In this document: positions 10,590 through 23,554 of the stretch, piece after piece
Layout of the letters: each line of letters opens with the position of its first letter
Numbering within the stretch: position 1 is the stretch's first letter
Assembly (NCBI GenBank): GCA_963691655.1
Contig: OY829326.1
Location: 79,663,235-79,727,234 of the forward strand
Direction of reading: 5' to 3'
Origin: Toxonevra muliebris
Lineage: Eukaryota; Arthropoda; Insecta; Diptera; Pallopteridae
Length of the DNA: 64,000 nt
Program-made: the position numbers and the translations under genes
The notes under the pieces: model-generated
Told to the model about the DNA's origin: nothing
Database searches by the model: none
What the model saw: the letters and a program-made list of their open reading frames with translations, nothing else

Positions 10590-13089
10590 ACTAATCTAAC
10601 TCATTTGAAACTGAGTCACAGATGTAAATGTACAAAAATGCAACGCCTGATGTCACATAAAATGAAATGCCCAACAACATCTATTCATATATAACTACAT
10701 ATCAGGATAAATTGCGTAGAGAAAAACTTTTTGCAGATGAAAAAAACCTGTTCTAAATTTGTATCATTTACAATGAATATGTTGAAAACATTTTTAATTT
10801 ATTAAAATATTCTATTCTATTAAATTCTGCTGGACTAAAATAATTTAAAAAAGAAGTTACAAACAAGACAAACATGCCTACATTCAAAATTACACATATT
10901 CATGTTAACATGAAAAAGTAGAAAAAAATAAAATGTTTAAAATTTTCTCTTCATCTATTAAAGCGACAGACCACTTGTTAAATTTATTGCTATAGAAATA
11001 GAGTTGCCAACAGCACCGTCACAAACCACTCATTCATACACAGCCATGTAGGATTACTAAACCAGAAGGGTATACTGGTAATAAATAGTTACGACTGCTG
11101 CTGCTGCTGTTGTCGAGTTTAGTGTTGCTGTTGCTTCTACAAATAAATATGCTATCCTTTTGTTTAACTTTCGTCATCATAAGACGAATGTAAACAGATT
11201 CATGCAGTTATTTGTTAGTGAGAGATTTAACATAGATTCTGATGTGGTTATGAAGTTTTATTTGTTGCTTAGGCAACAAGTACTTATAATTTAAGATTTC
11301 ATAGGATTCATGACAGAAAAAATTCAATTTAAGTTAACCCATTTTGAAAATTAAACAAAAATGCATTTAAGAAATTACTTCAAAAATAAGGGCTGTTTAA
11401 TATTTTTAAAAATTTAAAATTTTTGGGCTGCTAAAAAGTCTTGACATGCCTTTTTTGGAGAAGTTTTATAGATAAAATATTAAAATTCACATAAACATTA
11501 TAACTTAATATCTCTCCGTACATTTTTCACAAACTACAGCTAACGAAACTTAAAGAAAAATGGGCGTATGTTTTTAACTTTTCAAATATTGTTTTTATAC
11601 AATTCGATCTCAGAGAAAGTTTATCGCTCATTATTTTTTGAACGATTATGTATACTTTGTTGCACAGTTGGTCACCTAATTCTCAAGTTAGACTAATTGC
11701 TACTACACCCTTTAAAATTCACAACAAATGTAGCCAGAAATTTTTTTCGAGGGGAGTTTTCATTCGAAGAAAATATCTATAAATAATTTTTATCAAACTG
11801 ATTTTTGAATACAACAAATTAAATTGATGATACATTTGATGGACACTATAAAATTGAAATTTTAGGAAAAATTTTCCGATTTTTTTTAATCTTAACCTAA
11901 AAAAAATGGCAAAAAATTCACAGAATAATTAAATTAAATTTTTTCAAATAAATTTAATCAATGTGCATTCTAATGCATTTTTTTTATCGTGAGGGACATA
12001 ATTTCATTAACTCATTGACTTCCAACTACTGATGATGTACCCAACCTCAAAAAAATTACCAAAAATAGTAGATGCTCATTTTTTTCAAATGATCATATAT
12101 GGGAATTTGAGCAATTATCAATGATAAGGAACCCGGATGAGCTTGGCTTATATTCCCTAAATTCGTGAAGTCACAGCATTGAAAGAGATCTTTCTAGTCG
12201 TGGTGCTCTGAGCAATAATGTGTTAAAGAATTAATTATATTTTAAAACTGAATGGGTTTTGCTAATAAGATGGAGTTTATGCGAAAGAATTTTTCACGTT
12301 GAACACGAATCTGAGGTCAAAAACTTCCCATCACGTCACGTTTTAGGAAAAAAATGGGGTTCAAGCAAGTCTAATTTTACAAGGATCCGATAATGTTTTC
12401 TATTTTTATTAATTTTTAAACTTTTCAAACTGATTCAGGAAGAAACTTTAAATCAAAAACAGTTACTGACCTAAAAAACTATGAATGCAGGAGTGCTTAG
12501 AAGTGAAAAATATCGTTTAATAGATTTTATTTTGACTTTTTTTCCATCCATTGGCAATTAATCTCAATAATTAGAATAAAGTTTCCACATTTCGGGGGGA
12601 GGTCCGAACCCCCAAAATCTCCCCCTAAATACGGCCTTGGTGCTCAATATAGGTTAACATCTAATAATATAATTTACTTAAAGAAAAGTTTTTCCATTAA
12701 CCCATTTTGGCCGACTGGTCGATTTATCGGCCAACATCTTTGAAAATTCGTGAAAAATAAATTTATAAAATTTTTTAATTTCATTTCATTTCATGGTTAA
12801 CATTTCAATATATACTGTCGTAAAAACATTTGAAACTTTTTACACCACCTTATTTTCTTGGGGTGAGCCAAAACTACTACACCCTCTAAAATTCATAAAC
12901 AAATTTATTTTATTTTTTAAGAACTAAAATTTCTTATTGAAGACATATGGGAATTGCGCTTTGAGCAAAAACCAAATTTAATTTTTGAGCTCTAATTTCG
13001 CAAAGCTAATTTTTTATGCAATGGCACTAAACTGAGGGGTAGCACAAAAAATTAAACTTGAAATATAAGAACTACCCTAATGGGATATT
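10590..13089. other. Non-coding AT-rich stretch, 10.6-13.1 kb
   Basis: No gene was seen. It holds a CTG/TTG-rich patch at about 11093-11140 and, at 12588-12645, a run of G then C tracts ending ...CCCCCTAAATACGGCC. Read on the minus strand, the latter resembles the GGCCGNATTTAGGGGG ends common in some insect DNA transposons; only that fragment is present. Confidence 0.55.
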
Positions 13090-13504
13090 AGCTGTGTTTT
13101 ATTCTTTATTCGCCAGTCAGTTTAACATGCGCGAATAAAACGACCAAATTGTTAAGTCTCTTTTTCGTTATAATGTTATTCACAATAAAACTGCTCAACA
13201 GCTAGAGCTGAAACATTTTAATGGATCCCAGTCATTGCAATCAATCGCGAGCATTGTTTTTAGTTTTTGCTCTTTGTAAGAATACTTAACGATGATTTTA
13301 ACTTATTTTCACCGTCAAACATTTCAAATATTTTCCTTTTCTCTTTTTTGCCAAACTGTCATGCTTCTTGTTTTACTATTAACAGTTCACAATAGAATTT
13401 CATGTAGTTAAACAACTTGTTAAGTATACATAACAGCTATAATTCTACGTGTTATCGCTGCTGGTTATACATAACTAGAAGCATGTGGCGAATAAAACGC
13501 AGCT
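13090..13504. mobile_element. Candidate 415-bp MITE with AGCTG ends
   Basis: The left end AGCTGTGTTTTATTC...CGCC faces a right end whose reverse complement is AGCTGCGTTTTATTCGCC. ATT flanks both sides (13087-13089, 13505-13507), giving a possible 3-bp duplication. There is no coding frame. Superfamily unassigned. Confidence 0.5.
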
Positions 13505-15823
13505 ATTGTGTCATAAAAGAAGAATAAGTTATTTATGGTTAGAAATCAATCGGCAAACACTAGAATTTTTGAAACTAGGCAAGAACAAAATTTCAGTTGC
13601 CACTAGTTTACCTGAAGACTTTTTAAAATGCATGTTTAAATAAAGATTCATGAATGGGCAACAAACAAGGAAGATAGATGGAATAGACTCACTAAGATCT
13701 CAACAATTCAAAGCTCCGAGGATGATTCGAATCATGAATATGTTTCCGATAAATAATTATTGAAAACTGTTAAACCTTTTTCAGTTAGAATAGAAAAATT
13801 TTCAAACATTCTTTTGTTGACAGCAAATGTTCTCAATTTTACCGCTGCAAGTAGCACAATGTCATTTATCATTTCTCTAACTTGGTTTTCTTTATTGCAC
13901 TCTAATTTTCCCTTCAAAAGTTTTTCTCTTTTTCTTTTGACACTTGAACATAGCGCAAAGATTCAATTTAAGATTAAACTCATCATAATAATCACACAAG
14001 AAATAAAACTTGTTGTTTTCAAAAAGAAAACCACGCGCAGCTCTACTCCCTCGCTCATTACAAAAACAATAACTATTACTCTTACTACTTATGTATGTGT
14101 ACTACTACTACTCTAACCACTACTATTTATATTTAATACTATTTTTGGATACAACGTAGTGTTGTCATAGACATAAAAGATATTTTCAACAAAGCTTCTT
14201 TTTGGTATAAGTTTATTTCCGCTTCAGCGCCATCATTGTGGCAAACCATTGCTGAAACATACTTACAGTACAACCATTAATTTCTACGCACACATACATA
14301 CATACCCACATTTTTGTATGTACATATGTATATTATCATCATTTACACTGAATTTGACTCCTGTTTACTTTTACGCATTTTTTGCGGTGATTTTTTGCGA
14401 TTTTCTCATTTTGCTTTCGATTTCTTTTGTAAGGGTATAGTAAACTTCTGGTAATAGCTTCATAATGACTTCTGCCAGTATAGTATTTTTATATGCAGAG
14501 AGTTTGCTCGGTTTTTTTATTTGGTCTATGTTTTTATATGTTCTTACGTTTTTTATACAAAACGTACATGTACATATAAAAAGAATTTAAGATGACTTTT
14601 CTGTGGGTTATTTATTATATGTATATAATCTGTGAATTTAAGATTACAAGAACCTTATAGGAAATGTCAGTAAGCACTAGCAATGTAATCGAAATATCTT
14701 AGATATTGATGGGGAAAGAGGGTGGGTGTTAATTAGTATGGATCGAAAATGCTTTTTTTCTGTTAAAATTGTGGTATAAAATTCCTTGGCAGCACCAACA
14801 AAGAAAATGGACCCAATTCGCGTCTAAAATCAAGCGACACATATCCTGGATGCACGACTGTACTTATTACATTTGGATTACTAAGTCTTACTCCAGGACA
14901 GAACATCATTGAGTTGGATTCAAATCCGTAAACATCTTACTTTAATAGTTTCTTAAGTTTTTTAAACACATTCATAAAGTCTTCGTTAATACACTCAAAT
15001 CCCATTAAAATCACTCATTCGTTATGAGACAGATACGGAAATTAAATTTAATATGAATCATTACATTTAAAACTTTTCCAGATTGCACGAGATTAAAAAG
15101 AAAAACAAAGAGAAAGAAGGTCGAATTTAAATAATTAAATCACATCCAAAAGCTTAAAACTCTCATTAAAAGCAACATTTGTTACATCATGAACCCACTT
15201 CGCAATTTAAGTTGAACTTCACAACACAAACACCGAAACCACACAAACACAATTACACGCATACAAATTCATACACACACAATAGGATTTATTTACACTT
15301 TGCAATTGAATTTGATACTCGTCATTCTCAAAATTATGTACGTACTATTAAATTTAACTTCATTTTGCACTAATTTTAATATTTTATTCCTAAATTTAGA
15401 AAATTTTACGCTTTTTACATTTAAATTACATTATTAAATATATATTATATGTACAAGCAGAGTAGCGGGCGTTGAGGGGGAGGCGTCACTTGCATCCGTA
15501 AATTTGCCAAAGTTATATGGGTCAATATTTGATAAGTGGATCCGTATGTTGTCTTAAATGGCACCGTTGATAACTCTGCTCTATTAATAACCAATATTTG
15601 ACAAGGAGTTCCTGTCACTAATTTCTTCAACGTTATTAATTATTCCAGCTTTTCGAATAAATTCTCAACAAAATTTAAATTTACAATCTTCCAAGTTAAC
15701 AATTCCGATACGGCTTTAATACGGTCAAATATCTATATCACTTAATCTTGAGTTGAATGCATCCTCCTATTCATTTTTTACACATTTTTTAAACCAATAA
15801 CTTTGCAACTTCTTCTTTTTCAG
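13505..15823. other. Non-coding AT-rich stretch, 13.5-15.8 kb
   Basis: No gene was seen. Open frames here are short and compositionally biased. The segment 15518-15540 is one arm of a repeat whose inverted partner is at 16509-16531. Confidence 0.55.
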
Positions 15824-16531
15824 GGACAGATTAATCATTTCTATATAATTCGCGAGCTCTAGCCACGATGTCGTAAGTCAAGTGTTTTAGTTATTTTCAT
15901 TTGAATCTGGAAACTTTTAACAACATTATTTAAAAACAAAAACTCTTATTTCTAAATTTCAAAAATGTTGGCTTTTTTATACCCTTCTTTTTTAATGCAT
16001 CAAAAATATAAAGCCAAATGGAAGATACAACGAATTACAGTAGTTATCTATAAAAAGGCTCAAACTTTATGTGCAAATAGTTATTTCTACTCAACCTCAT
16101 TGTCGTGTATATGTCAATACCTTCTCAACAGAACATCGTAACCAGCATTTTCAAAAAATTTTTTTTTTTGTTGCATTTTTGACTTGCGTATACCATTTTC
16201 CAAGTCTTTAAAAAAAAAATTCATTAAACTTTATAACTTAGACAAAAAAATTAAAACCACTTTATCATCACTGAAACTCAAAAAAAATTAAATAAAAATT
16301 ATATCCTTCAAATAGCTTCCGCGACCTCATTTATACGACTCCATCTGAGAGGTCCAGATGGAGTCGTTGATTTGTAGCCTCAGACAAAAAAGTCTGACGA
16401 CGTTAAATCCCATACTCGGCCATTCCACAACGTTCAAAAGTTCCATTACATTAGAACCTAAATTATAAATATTTCTAAAAAAAAATATCGGTAGGGACAT
16501 GCTTGGAACCACTTATCAAATATTGACCCAT
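15518..16531. repeat. Inverted pair of a short dispersed repeat (ATGGGTCAATATTTGATAAG)
   Basis: The plus strand at 15518-15540 (ATGGGTCAATATTTGATAAG then TGG) reappears as its reverse complement at 16509-16531. A further diverged relative is at about 15590 and another at about 23520. These look like fragments of one dispersed repeat family; the two arms may or may not bound a single element. Confidence 0.55.
15824..15872 (+). other. Candidate short 5' exon with start codon
   Basis: A pyrimidine-rich acceptor (CTTCTTCTTTTTCAG) precedes 49 nt that end with AGCCACGATGTC directly before a consensus donor GTAAGT. The ATG at 15868-15870 has a good fly start context, and the exon would end two bases into codon 2. 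No downstream exon could be matched, so the gene, if real, is unidentified. Confidence 0.35.
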
Positions 16532-19500
16532 GCATTAATAGCAGAGTTTATTTAAAAACAAATATCTGGTGCATCTTCTCCCCTGAATTCCGGTTCTGAC
16601 TACACCCATGCATGTATTTGTTTATCCTTTTGCTGGCAATAGAAATGTGTATGAGTGTGTGTTATTTTATTTACAGCACATTTTTGCATACATTTGCAAT
16701 TAATTAATTACAAATGTTTCTTTTTAGTTTACTCACATACCTATGGATATTTGAAGAGTAACACCTTTTGTTGATTTGCTTAGGTGTATTTTATAGAAGT
16801 ATTTAATTTGTTACCAAAAATTTATGAATTTATAAATTAGAAACTGAAAGGTTGTGACTCGGCACGCACAGGATAATTATAAGCACATGGCCTCCCAAAG
16901 CAATGCGAATATATCGTTGGCGTTCTGGCAGAATTCAATAAGTCCGAATATTTGTATGTTGATTTATGTAGAAAGAATATTTTATTATGTAAAAGAACGA
17001 GAAGGGACACCGTAGTTGTAAAAAAAGAATGTTATTTCGGTTTAATACATAATTCCTTATTTCGAGAGAAGGAAGATGCTTACCATAAGGCGATTGGATC
17101 CAGAAAAAGATCTTCTCATATAACTTAAAAGTACAAAGCACCTAACCGTTCAGTTTTACAAAAGGAATTCAACAACTGTACTCCAAAATTAGGGTGTTGT
17201 GAAAAATAGATAAATTTGTGTCCACTGAAACAAAGTCCATGTTTTTTATTTTTGAGATGAAGTTAGTTTATGGAGTACATGGTTCGCTACGAACACTGGG
17301 AAAACTATCAACAGATTATATCAATCACATTAGTATCCACTAAAGAGATATTAAATTTCCTCGAAGTAAATAAATTCTTTTGAGAGGTATCACAATAGGC
17401 CCTAATATATCTAATATACGTTTCAACTGGATCATCAAAAATCTAATTTATTATGTCATTCGAATTATAGAAGCCAATTAATACGGATCCAATTAAAAAA
17501 ATTAATTTTGACTTAATGATTTCTGCTTGAACGATGACGATATATTTTTTGAGTATGTACATTCGTTAAAATAAAAATTATGAAATACATAAACAGTGGA
17601 ACAGTGTTTTCGCAATGTTGTTAAAAACATTTGTTCTGAACATTTTATAGAAGAAAGTTATAGTTCAGCGTGTCATAATTTCTAGTTCAAACCAATGTTT
17701 CAGAAGGCACTCGGATTTTATCGAATTTTCAACCTTAAATTCATTTGTGTTCGAAGTTAAACAGTTCATGGCTAAGAAATAAACAAACAAAGTTAATGAC
17801 TATAAGGATTCACAACAGAACGAACTTAACAATGATGAATAAAAAGCTGATACATGGCTGAAAAATATAAATCTTCAATTCCTTAAAATTTCAAAACAAA
17901 CTCAAGCTTTATTTGCATTTTTTCAAAATAAAGTTCTCAATATGAACATCTTATTGCTATGAATTTGAATGAGCTTGAACATGGATATGTGTCGGTGAAA
18001 CTTTTGTAGTATTAACATATTCAATTCACATTGAAAAAGATGGCAACACTACCACATTACTTTTTCCATACGCTTACGATTTCGTTATCTCCATTTGTTT
18101 ATATTATCATTGTGGCAAAGCGTCAACTAAACTTTTCTATACGCATATTTTAAAACTGTTTTTATGGCATTTTTTGTTTTTATTTGTTTTAACAATTTTC
18201 AACATAAAATAAACTAATACGTATGTGCATATTTACACGAAAACGACACACGATGCCGGCTGTGTGCAGCTGTCATAAAATGACAATTAAGTGACATTAA
18301 TTACTGTTACAATTAACCCGCACATCGTTTTCGTATTTAGTTGTTGTTGGTGTCGTCGTTGTACAATATATAAAAATATCAAAAAGACAAAACTGTGAAA
18401 AGCGCAGCTTGAGCTTGAAAATAAATTTAATTACAATTGTACAAGATAAGGCAATGTTGCAAAATTGTAACATTCTCAACTCCCGCCCTCATTTCAATTG
18501 CACTTACAGTTAACAGTTAGAATGTTACTCCTACTTTCCACATACCGCTGCTCTTGCCGCTGCTGATTGAAAAGTAATTTTTCACACTTTATGCCAGTAT
18601 AAATTTAATTAAATTCATTTCTACCACACACTGTATATAAACAGTACATAAATACGAATATGCATAAAGTTGTTTTTTTTTCTTCAAATTAGGGTGTGCG
18701 ATATGCAGGTGTGTGTTTGCACTTGTGTGTGCAAATGATAAAATAAATATATTTAGTACTTTTTTAGTAGTAAATTGTTTGACCTCATTTGAATGCTCAC
18801 AATTTTTAATGCTTTCTGGAAATTTTATTGCCTTTTGTGCTGATAATGAGTAAGAAATTCTAAAGGTGACAATTTAAGGTGGAAAAGTCATAGTTGGCCA
18901 TTTAACCTGATATTATATAGCACCCTAAATATTGCATACACACAAACTTTGTTCCCAAGTCGCTATTATCCAGTAAAATAATAATCTGGAACACTGACGT
19001 ATTTAGTGTAAACGGCTCATCTGCATTTGAAAAATTATGAAATAAATTATGTCTAAAATCGCACATTTCTTTTACTTTTCTTCTAAAGTAAAGTAATTAG
19101 TTGAATATACAACAGGAGTTTCTTATGGAAGTGCAAACACCAATACATATAAACTTTATTATTATAAAGGAAAAAAAATCATACGTTAGACAACAACAAA
19201 ATCTACGTTGAATATAACTGTTGCCAATGTGTACCAACAAAGCATACGAAATTGTTTTTGCTTTGCACTTTGGTATAAGCAAAGAAGAGAGATGAGTCTA
19301 TGCCTATATGCTTTTACAAAAACTAATGTACACCGAGTGCATAGGCCGTGGGCACTTCTGATTTAAAACATAAGTTCTTAAAACCGTATTGGTCCCATGC
19401 TATGGATAAAGGGAGATATGGAAAATAAAGAGTTGCTGGGCGTCTTGGTCAGTCAGTACATTACCCTCAAACAACTTCTACACAAACAATGAGACATAGC

Positions 19501-19712
19501 AATTATTCAATCAGAAAACGGCGGCCGTCCTTATTTGCAATTTTCTCTATTTACTTTATTTTTGCTACCAATTATTCAAACACCTTTGAGTTAACTGAGT
19601 TAACTCAAAACAGAAGTAAAAATTTTGTTTAACTACAAAACTTAATTTCCGCCCAAAAAGCTTCTGTTTTATGAACAACATCGCATATTTAAAGATTGTT
19701 AATAGTTATAGT
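15873..19712. other. Non-coding AT-rich stretch, 15.9-19.7 kb
   Basis: No further supported gene. It includes a 13-bp perfect hairpin at 16335-16367 (arms ACGACTCCATCTG and its complement, 7-nt loop) and CA/TG microsatellite patches. Confidence 0.55.
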
Positions 19713-20810
19713 CAGTGTGGCCAACTCAGCGCTTTTCCCGCTAAAAAAAGTGATTTATCGGTCAGCGGGTTTTTTAGCGCGTTTTTTTAATTTAAAAGAC
19801 ACTAAATGCTCCGCTAAATAATCCAATTCCTGAATAATTCCAACCACATTTTTTATCGAAACCATAAGCAATGAACTTATTTGAAACTAAAGTTCGTAAC
19901 CGTAAGTCTCTCAATTCAAAAAATTCTTTACTTCATATAAAAAATGATATAAACATGAAAATTTATTTTGTGAAAACTACAAAATACCTGATGCCGTAAA
20001 TAAACAGCACTAGTGTTTATAATGCTTCTGAATTCAGACTAAAGAGTGTGTTATGGCCAGAAGAAGCTGAAGAGAATATAAATTTCGACATCGATATGAG
20101 ATTTAAAAATATTTATGTATTAATATATACTTATAGTTATAAATTATTACTCTGTATATTTTTTTGTGATCAAAGTGTATAAAATACTCTTTTTCTATTA
20201 TCTTATTTTAGTTTTTCTTGTTATTGTATAATTTAGAAATGCTGTGAATTAAAAACTTTAAAAATAATTTTTTTTAACGCAGCAGAATCCCGATAATTCG
20301 TATTCGCAAGGGATCAGCAATTTTTTACGAATTACAGACGTTTTCGGTTTAACGAAATTTCGATTTAACCCTGTCACGCTCGAGTTTTTCCTCAAAATCT
20401 GGTTGAGTTTCTTCAATATTTTATGCAGATATTAAAATAAATTTTAAAAAATAATATGTCCAATTTACAATCCACTCATTGACAGCCAGCATCCGTATAT
20501 TAAAGAAAACTCAAATAAAATGGAAACCGTATCTCTCATTTGCTCAAGTTTTCGAACATTATTGGGATATACAATCCCAGGGGTTAACAAGGTTAAAATA
20601 AGAAAAATACGAATTAACGATTTTGTAGTTTAAGGCTCTTCTCGCGTATCTTGTCAACCACGAAAAACAAAAAAATTCCATAAAAAAGTGAACGTAGCTA
20701 TCAACAATGATTGATTTTTTTCGAATCATTTCCTTTACGCTAATTTCACTCCACATTCACATTTTGGAAAAATTGAAAAACAAATTTTCCACAAATTCAG
20801 TATAAGGGAT
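19713..20810 (+). mobile_element. hAT-like element copy 2, right end missing
   Basis: The left end CAGTGTGGCCAACTCAGCGC starts at 19713. The body matches the complete copy at 48517-49845 through the segment ending ATTGATTTTTTTCGAATCAT (about 20735). It contains the same internal pogo-like left end at 20280 (CAGCAGAATCCCGATAATTC). The right terminus (TTGGCCACACTG) was not found, so the copy is 3'-truncated. There is no intact transposase. Confidence 0.78.
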
Positions 20811-21677
20811 ACCAATGCAAGCAATTTTTAGAGGAGGTCGATTTCCACATACCATCGGTAATTCACGGAATGACTACAGAGTTTTTGTCTAATTTTTTTT
20901 TTTAATAAGATAGATGAACACACATATTTTCAAATAATCCAGATATTCATTGAGAAAGTATAGCATAAATTTCTAGATGGGTAACCCTATTTTATTGTCC
21001 TTAACTGTATATCATATCTACTATTTAAATAAAAGAACATAATAGAAAGAAACTAGCTCATACTTAATCTTTTACTTAGTTTAAAATAATAAGTGACACA
21101 TATGATGTAGTATACATATTCGTAAATTTTATTTAGAAATAAAGTTTGGTCTGCCATTGTTGATAAGATAAAGAATATGCATAAAAATGGTAAGTTTTGT
21201 TTACTTAAAAAGTAGAGAGGAAAAAAACAACATGAGACTTTGACTGATTACAGTGTAATCAAATAAAAAAAATATATTTAATTTTATATTTAACCTTAAT
21301 TTAAGATAAAAAAAAAGTTTAAACTTGAACGCACAAAATTATGAATTTGCATAAATAAAACACTGAAAAAATTAGTCAAAAAACTTCTGAAAACTTCTAT
21401 AATAATTGAAAAAAAATACTTTCTGAACTTTTTATACTGTGGCAAATTGTTAGAAGTAAGTGCGTCAAGTATGCAACATGCTCATCATATTTTATAAAAT
21501 TGTTTGTGAATCTATTAAAATGTAAGAAAAAGAAACTCATAAACTGTTTACTTACAAACATAATTATTTCTGCAGTAGACTTTAAATGCATGCAATGTTG
21601 TATTACATTGCAATTTACACGAAAGTGATTAAATATTCCCTCAGCGAACTTTGCGGAATGAAACTGTTACATTAGTT
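20811..21677. other. Non-coding AT-rich stretch, 20.8-21.7 kb
   Basis: No gene or clear repeat was seen in this interval. Confidence 0.55.
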
Positions 21678-22201
21678 AAGCTCACGTTCTGGTGCAAACG
21701 ATCTTGCATCATTGCAAATGCAAATATTTATTACATATATTTGCTGTTACGTAGCAGAAATATATGATGCAAAAGTGCAAAATTGCAATAATGCGACTTT
21801 AAAGACTAAGATGTGAGCATTCAATGCAAATATTGGAGATGCGAAATAGTTTAACTGTCAAAATATTACCATTTCATTGAAAAATAATGAAAATATTTTG
21901 GGTTCTTCTTACGAATTTAAAGTTAGAAAGGTGTCAAACTTCCGCAATCTGCACTTTCGCAACGTCGCAAGGGTATGTTGCATCATCCCGTGAATACACA
22001 TATTAAGTCAGTTTACGATCTTGTGCATATGGTCTTACATCATTGCAAATGCAAAATATTTCTGCTATCACAACAACAAATATATGCGATATGTAATAAA
22101 TATTTGCATTTGCAACCATGCAATACCATTTGCACAAGATTGTGAATACGGCTATTGCATTTGTAATAATGCAAGACCATATGCACGAGAATGTGAACTC
22201 C
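21678..22201. repeat. Nested inverted-repeat element built on a GCAAATGCAAATATTTATTA unit
   Basis: The outer arms are AAGCTCACGTTCTGGTGCAA... from about 21678 and, inverted, ...GCATATGCACGAGAATGTGAACT ending at about 22201. An inner hairpin occupies about 22011-22149, whose arms begin GTTTACGATCTTGTGCA and end TGCACAAGATTGTGAATAC. All four arms share a CTTGCATCATTGCAAATGCA unit. This looks like a foldback-type or MITE-in-MITE structure. There is no protein and no clear target duplication. Confidence 0.65.
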
Positions 22202-22706
22202 ACTACTATGTTATCATGTAAACTTAATTTTCAGTGGAATGTTAATTTTTAGAGAAAGGAATCTTATACATTGTAGTTCACAAACGTGGGTATAAAGTTT
22301 AGGCAGCATAACTAAAATTATTTGAAAAAAATCTATTTCCTTTTAAAAAAATCGCCAAGGAAAACTTCGAAAAATGGGCCCATGCTCGAGAAAAACTAAT
22401 CCTTATATTGTACCAAGATGAAAATTATGTTTTAATTGAATGCCATTCAATAGCTTAAAGTAATAGTACAAATACTAAGAGATTTGGGCTTAAAACTTTA
22501 AAAGCTGGAAACTTTTACAACTTAGAAATTAATTTTTATGAATTGTTATACAGTGGCTAATAAGTCTAATATTGCAATGATTCAGAGAAACCGTGAACTG
22601 CTGAACTAAACCAAACAGCAAATTAGCTTGGTTCACATCCCGTTTAGTACCTTCAAAATGTTCCTGCGAATTCTTTGACACTTAACGGTATAGATACTTT
22701 TACTTA

Positions 22707-23058
22707 TAGCGTTTTCTTTTCTCGATAAAATGTTGCATTTTTTCTGCACCGTGCGAGGGCTGTCAAATTTCGTGTTCTTTTCTGAAAAAGAGGCAGCCTT
22801 TTCAGAGAGTGTTGTGTTCTTTTCTAAAAAATGTTGCCTTCTGAGCGGCGAAAAATGTTACACTTTTTATACTCAAATAAATGACGGGGTAAGAATATTG
22901 CCCTGCAAATTAGTTGATTCTGACAGGGTAGCATTTTTATGTTCTTTTCTTGCACTAAAAATGCAACATTTTGGCAGGGTTGAGGGCAACATTAAAAAAT
23001 TGTTGCCATGGCACGAGGCAAAAAAAATGCAACATTTTGTTAAGAAAAGAAAACGCTA
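22707..23058. mobile_element. PIF/Harbinger-like MITE, 352 bp
   Basis: The terminal inverted repeats are about 38 bp. The left begins TAGCGTTTTCTTTTCTCGAT and the right, inverted, TAGCGTTTTCTTTTCTTAAC; both continue AAAATGTTGCATTTTTT. TTA flanks both ends (22704-22706 and 23059-23061). A 3-bp TTA/TWA duplication is characteristic of PIF/Harbinger elements. The open frame across it is a by-product of base composition. Confidence 0.78.
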
Positions 23059-23061
23059 TTA

Positions 23062-23554
23062 GATATAGTTAGAAAAACAATCAATACCTTTTTAGAATCG
23101 AGAAAAGAGTATCCAGTTTGCAAACCGTTTTGAATTATAGATTTTTTGAACTAAAAACTCTTAAACTCTTTTGACCCATTTTGAACAGATACCTAAACTC
23201 TAGATCCAATCTCAATATTTCTCCAAAATATCATTTCACCAACAAGAAAATGAGGTAACCAACTGAGCAAAAAAGTATAGGTAAGTAGATATGGGTAAAA
23301 TTTGCGGGAAAAATTAATTTTTTTTTTTTCAAATCGTGAATTTTTCAAAATTTTTTATGATCAAAAATTATTTTTTTAACATATTGAACAGATATGAAAA
23401 TAAAAAGTCTGCAAAAAGTTCTTGTTTTCAGCGTTCTATGCCAATCAACCCCCCTTAAAGAGAAAACGTTTTTTAATCTATCGAAACATTTCTACTATTA
23501 GCGCACAATCATTTGGGTTGGGAACCACATATCAAACATTGCTCTGCTTTATTT
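23062..23554. other. Non-coding stretch before the CR1-like element
   Basis: AT-rich, no gene. The segment 23510-23545 carries a relative of the repeat seen inverted at 15518/16531. Confidence 0.5.

Noticed and set aside
22730..23062. 110-codon plus-strand frame
   Set aside because: It spans the whole Harbinger-like MITE including both ends, so it is incidental to the repeat.
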